Below are positions 63,395 to 64,000 of a stretch of DNA of 64,000 nucleotides, in pieces; position 1 is the stretch's first letter, and each line of letters opens with the position of its first letter. Source of the DNA: Herbaspirillum sp. 3R11 (GTDB lineage: Bacteria > Pseudomonadota > Gammaproteobacteria > Burkholderiales > Burkholderiaceae_D); contig NZ_SPNJ01000006.1 of assembly GCF_004563925.1 (NCBI RefSeq), forward strand, positions 124,001 to 188,000. Direction: 5' to 3'. The position numbers and the translations under genes were made by a program. The notes beneath the pieces are model-generated. The model was given only the letters and a program-made list of their open reading frames with translations. It searched no databases and was not told where the DNA came from.

Positions 63395-64000
63395 TTACGC
63401 TGCCAGCGCCTGCTCGTGGAACGGATAGTCGGTGTAGCCGACTTCCGTGCCGCCGAAGAACGAAGGGCGGTCGTAGGCGTTGAGCGGCCAGCCGTTGCGC
63501 AGGCGTTCCGGCAGATCCGGATTGGCGATGAAGTCGCGGCCGAAAGCCACCAGGTCGGCGTCGCCGGCTTGCAGGATCGCTGCGGCGCTGTCGCGCTTGA
63601 AACCGCCGGCGGCGATGATGAGGCCGGGATAGTGACGGCGCATCAGTTGCGCGGCCACCGGCGCCGGATCCTTGCTGTCGTCGTCGACGTTGCCCAGCAC
63701 GCGCGGCTCGATCAGGTGCAGGTAGGCGAGGTCGAGCGGCGCCAGTTGGCGGGCAACGTAGGAAAACAGTTCCTGCGGATTGCTGTCGGACATGTCGCCC
63801 CAGGTGCCGCTCGGGCCGAGTCGCACCGCCACGCGCTTGTGGCCCCACACATCGATCAGCGCACGCGTGACCTCAAGCAGGAAGCGGCTGCGGTTTTCAT
63901 AGGAGCCGCCGTACTGGTCGGTGCGCTTGTTGCTGCCGTCTTGCAGGAACTGGTCGAACAGGTAGCCGTTGGCGGCATGGATTTCAACGCCGTCGAAACC
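63395..64000 (-). CDS. Old Yellow Enzyme / NADH:flavin oxidoreductase, N-terminus outside the window
   Basis: The frame is open to the right edge, so the first part is missing; 201 residues are seen. From the edge it reads [20 protein letters not shown] and [20 protein letters not shown], the OYE signature, then [30 protein letters not shown] and [19 protein letters not shown]-dependent ene-reductases of this NemA type reduce electrophilic alkenes, quinones and nitro compounds with NAD(P)H. It lies first in an operon with an aldo/keto reductase and an MFS pump. Confidence 0.93.
   Translation of the reverse strand, partial: GFDGVEIHAANGYLFDQFLQDGSNKRTDQYGGSYENRSRFLLEVTRALIDVWGHKRVAVRLGPSGTWGDMSDSNPQELFSYVARQLAPLDLAYLHLIEPRVLGNVDDDSKDPAPVAAQLMRRHYPGLIIAAGGFKRDSAAAILQAGDADLVAFGRDFIANPDLPERLRNGWPLNAYDRPSFFGGTEVGYTDYPFHEQALAA

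Overview
The window looks like a GC-rich betaproteobacterial chromosome, most likely Oxalobacteraceae and Herbaspirillum-like. That assignment rests on the mnmG-rsmG-parA-parB block, the dat-ybeD-lipB-lipA set, the LysR/DUF2917 pair and the general codon style; no rRNA or tRNA gene is present to confirm it. Coding density is high and no insertion sequence, prophage or CRISPR array was seen.

Layout. 1-2256: end of a branched-chain amino acid ABC transporter (substrate-binding protein tail, LivH, LivM; no ATPase genes). 2420-5415: a UvrD-like helicase and a TSUP exporter. 5416-11320: chromosome-maintenance block with two parS-type centromere sites, mnmG, rsmG, a lipocalin, a LysE exporter, parA and parB. 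11377-17395: tautomerase, GlxA-type AraC regulator, NTF2-like protein and two ABC exporters. 17367-20415: a TetR regulator divergent from an SDR plus DHA2 efflux pump, with twin operators between them. 20540-27000: dat, ybeD, lipB and lipA, interrupted by a chemoreceptor, a GcvA-like LysR and a DUF2917 gene. 27110-33004: polysaccharide deacetylase lipoprotein, MFS pump, GST, three small regulator/target units and a DUF1275 protein.

33088-37648 is the least understood stretch: a secreted DUF1120 protein, an 828-residue lipoprotein-like envelope protein with a C-terminal membrane anchor, and a DUF3142 lipoprotein. 37853-42246 holds a Tat-exported SMP-30 lactonase (promoter overlapped by a GntR-like palindrome), an SDR and a TonB-dependent receptor. 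42685-45042 holds an EamA-type exporter and a two-gene ECF41 sigma factor module with a recognisable ECF41 promoter. 45056-45230 is a decayed EAL-domain fragment next to one copy of a diverged dispersed repeat.

45389-50139 is a MmgE/PrpD - MHS permease - trans-aconitate methyltransferase operon with a divergent LysR gene, suggesting tricarboxylate metabolism. 50136-53473 holds two tandem CSS-EAL cyclic-di-GMP phosphodiesterases, both apparently starting with TTG. 53700-64000 holds an NmrA-like protein, DMT exporter, LysR, OsmC, a periplasmic aldehyde oxidoreductase operon (paoA-paoB-paoC), then an Old Yellow Enzyme - aldo/keto reductase - MFS operon running off the right edge.
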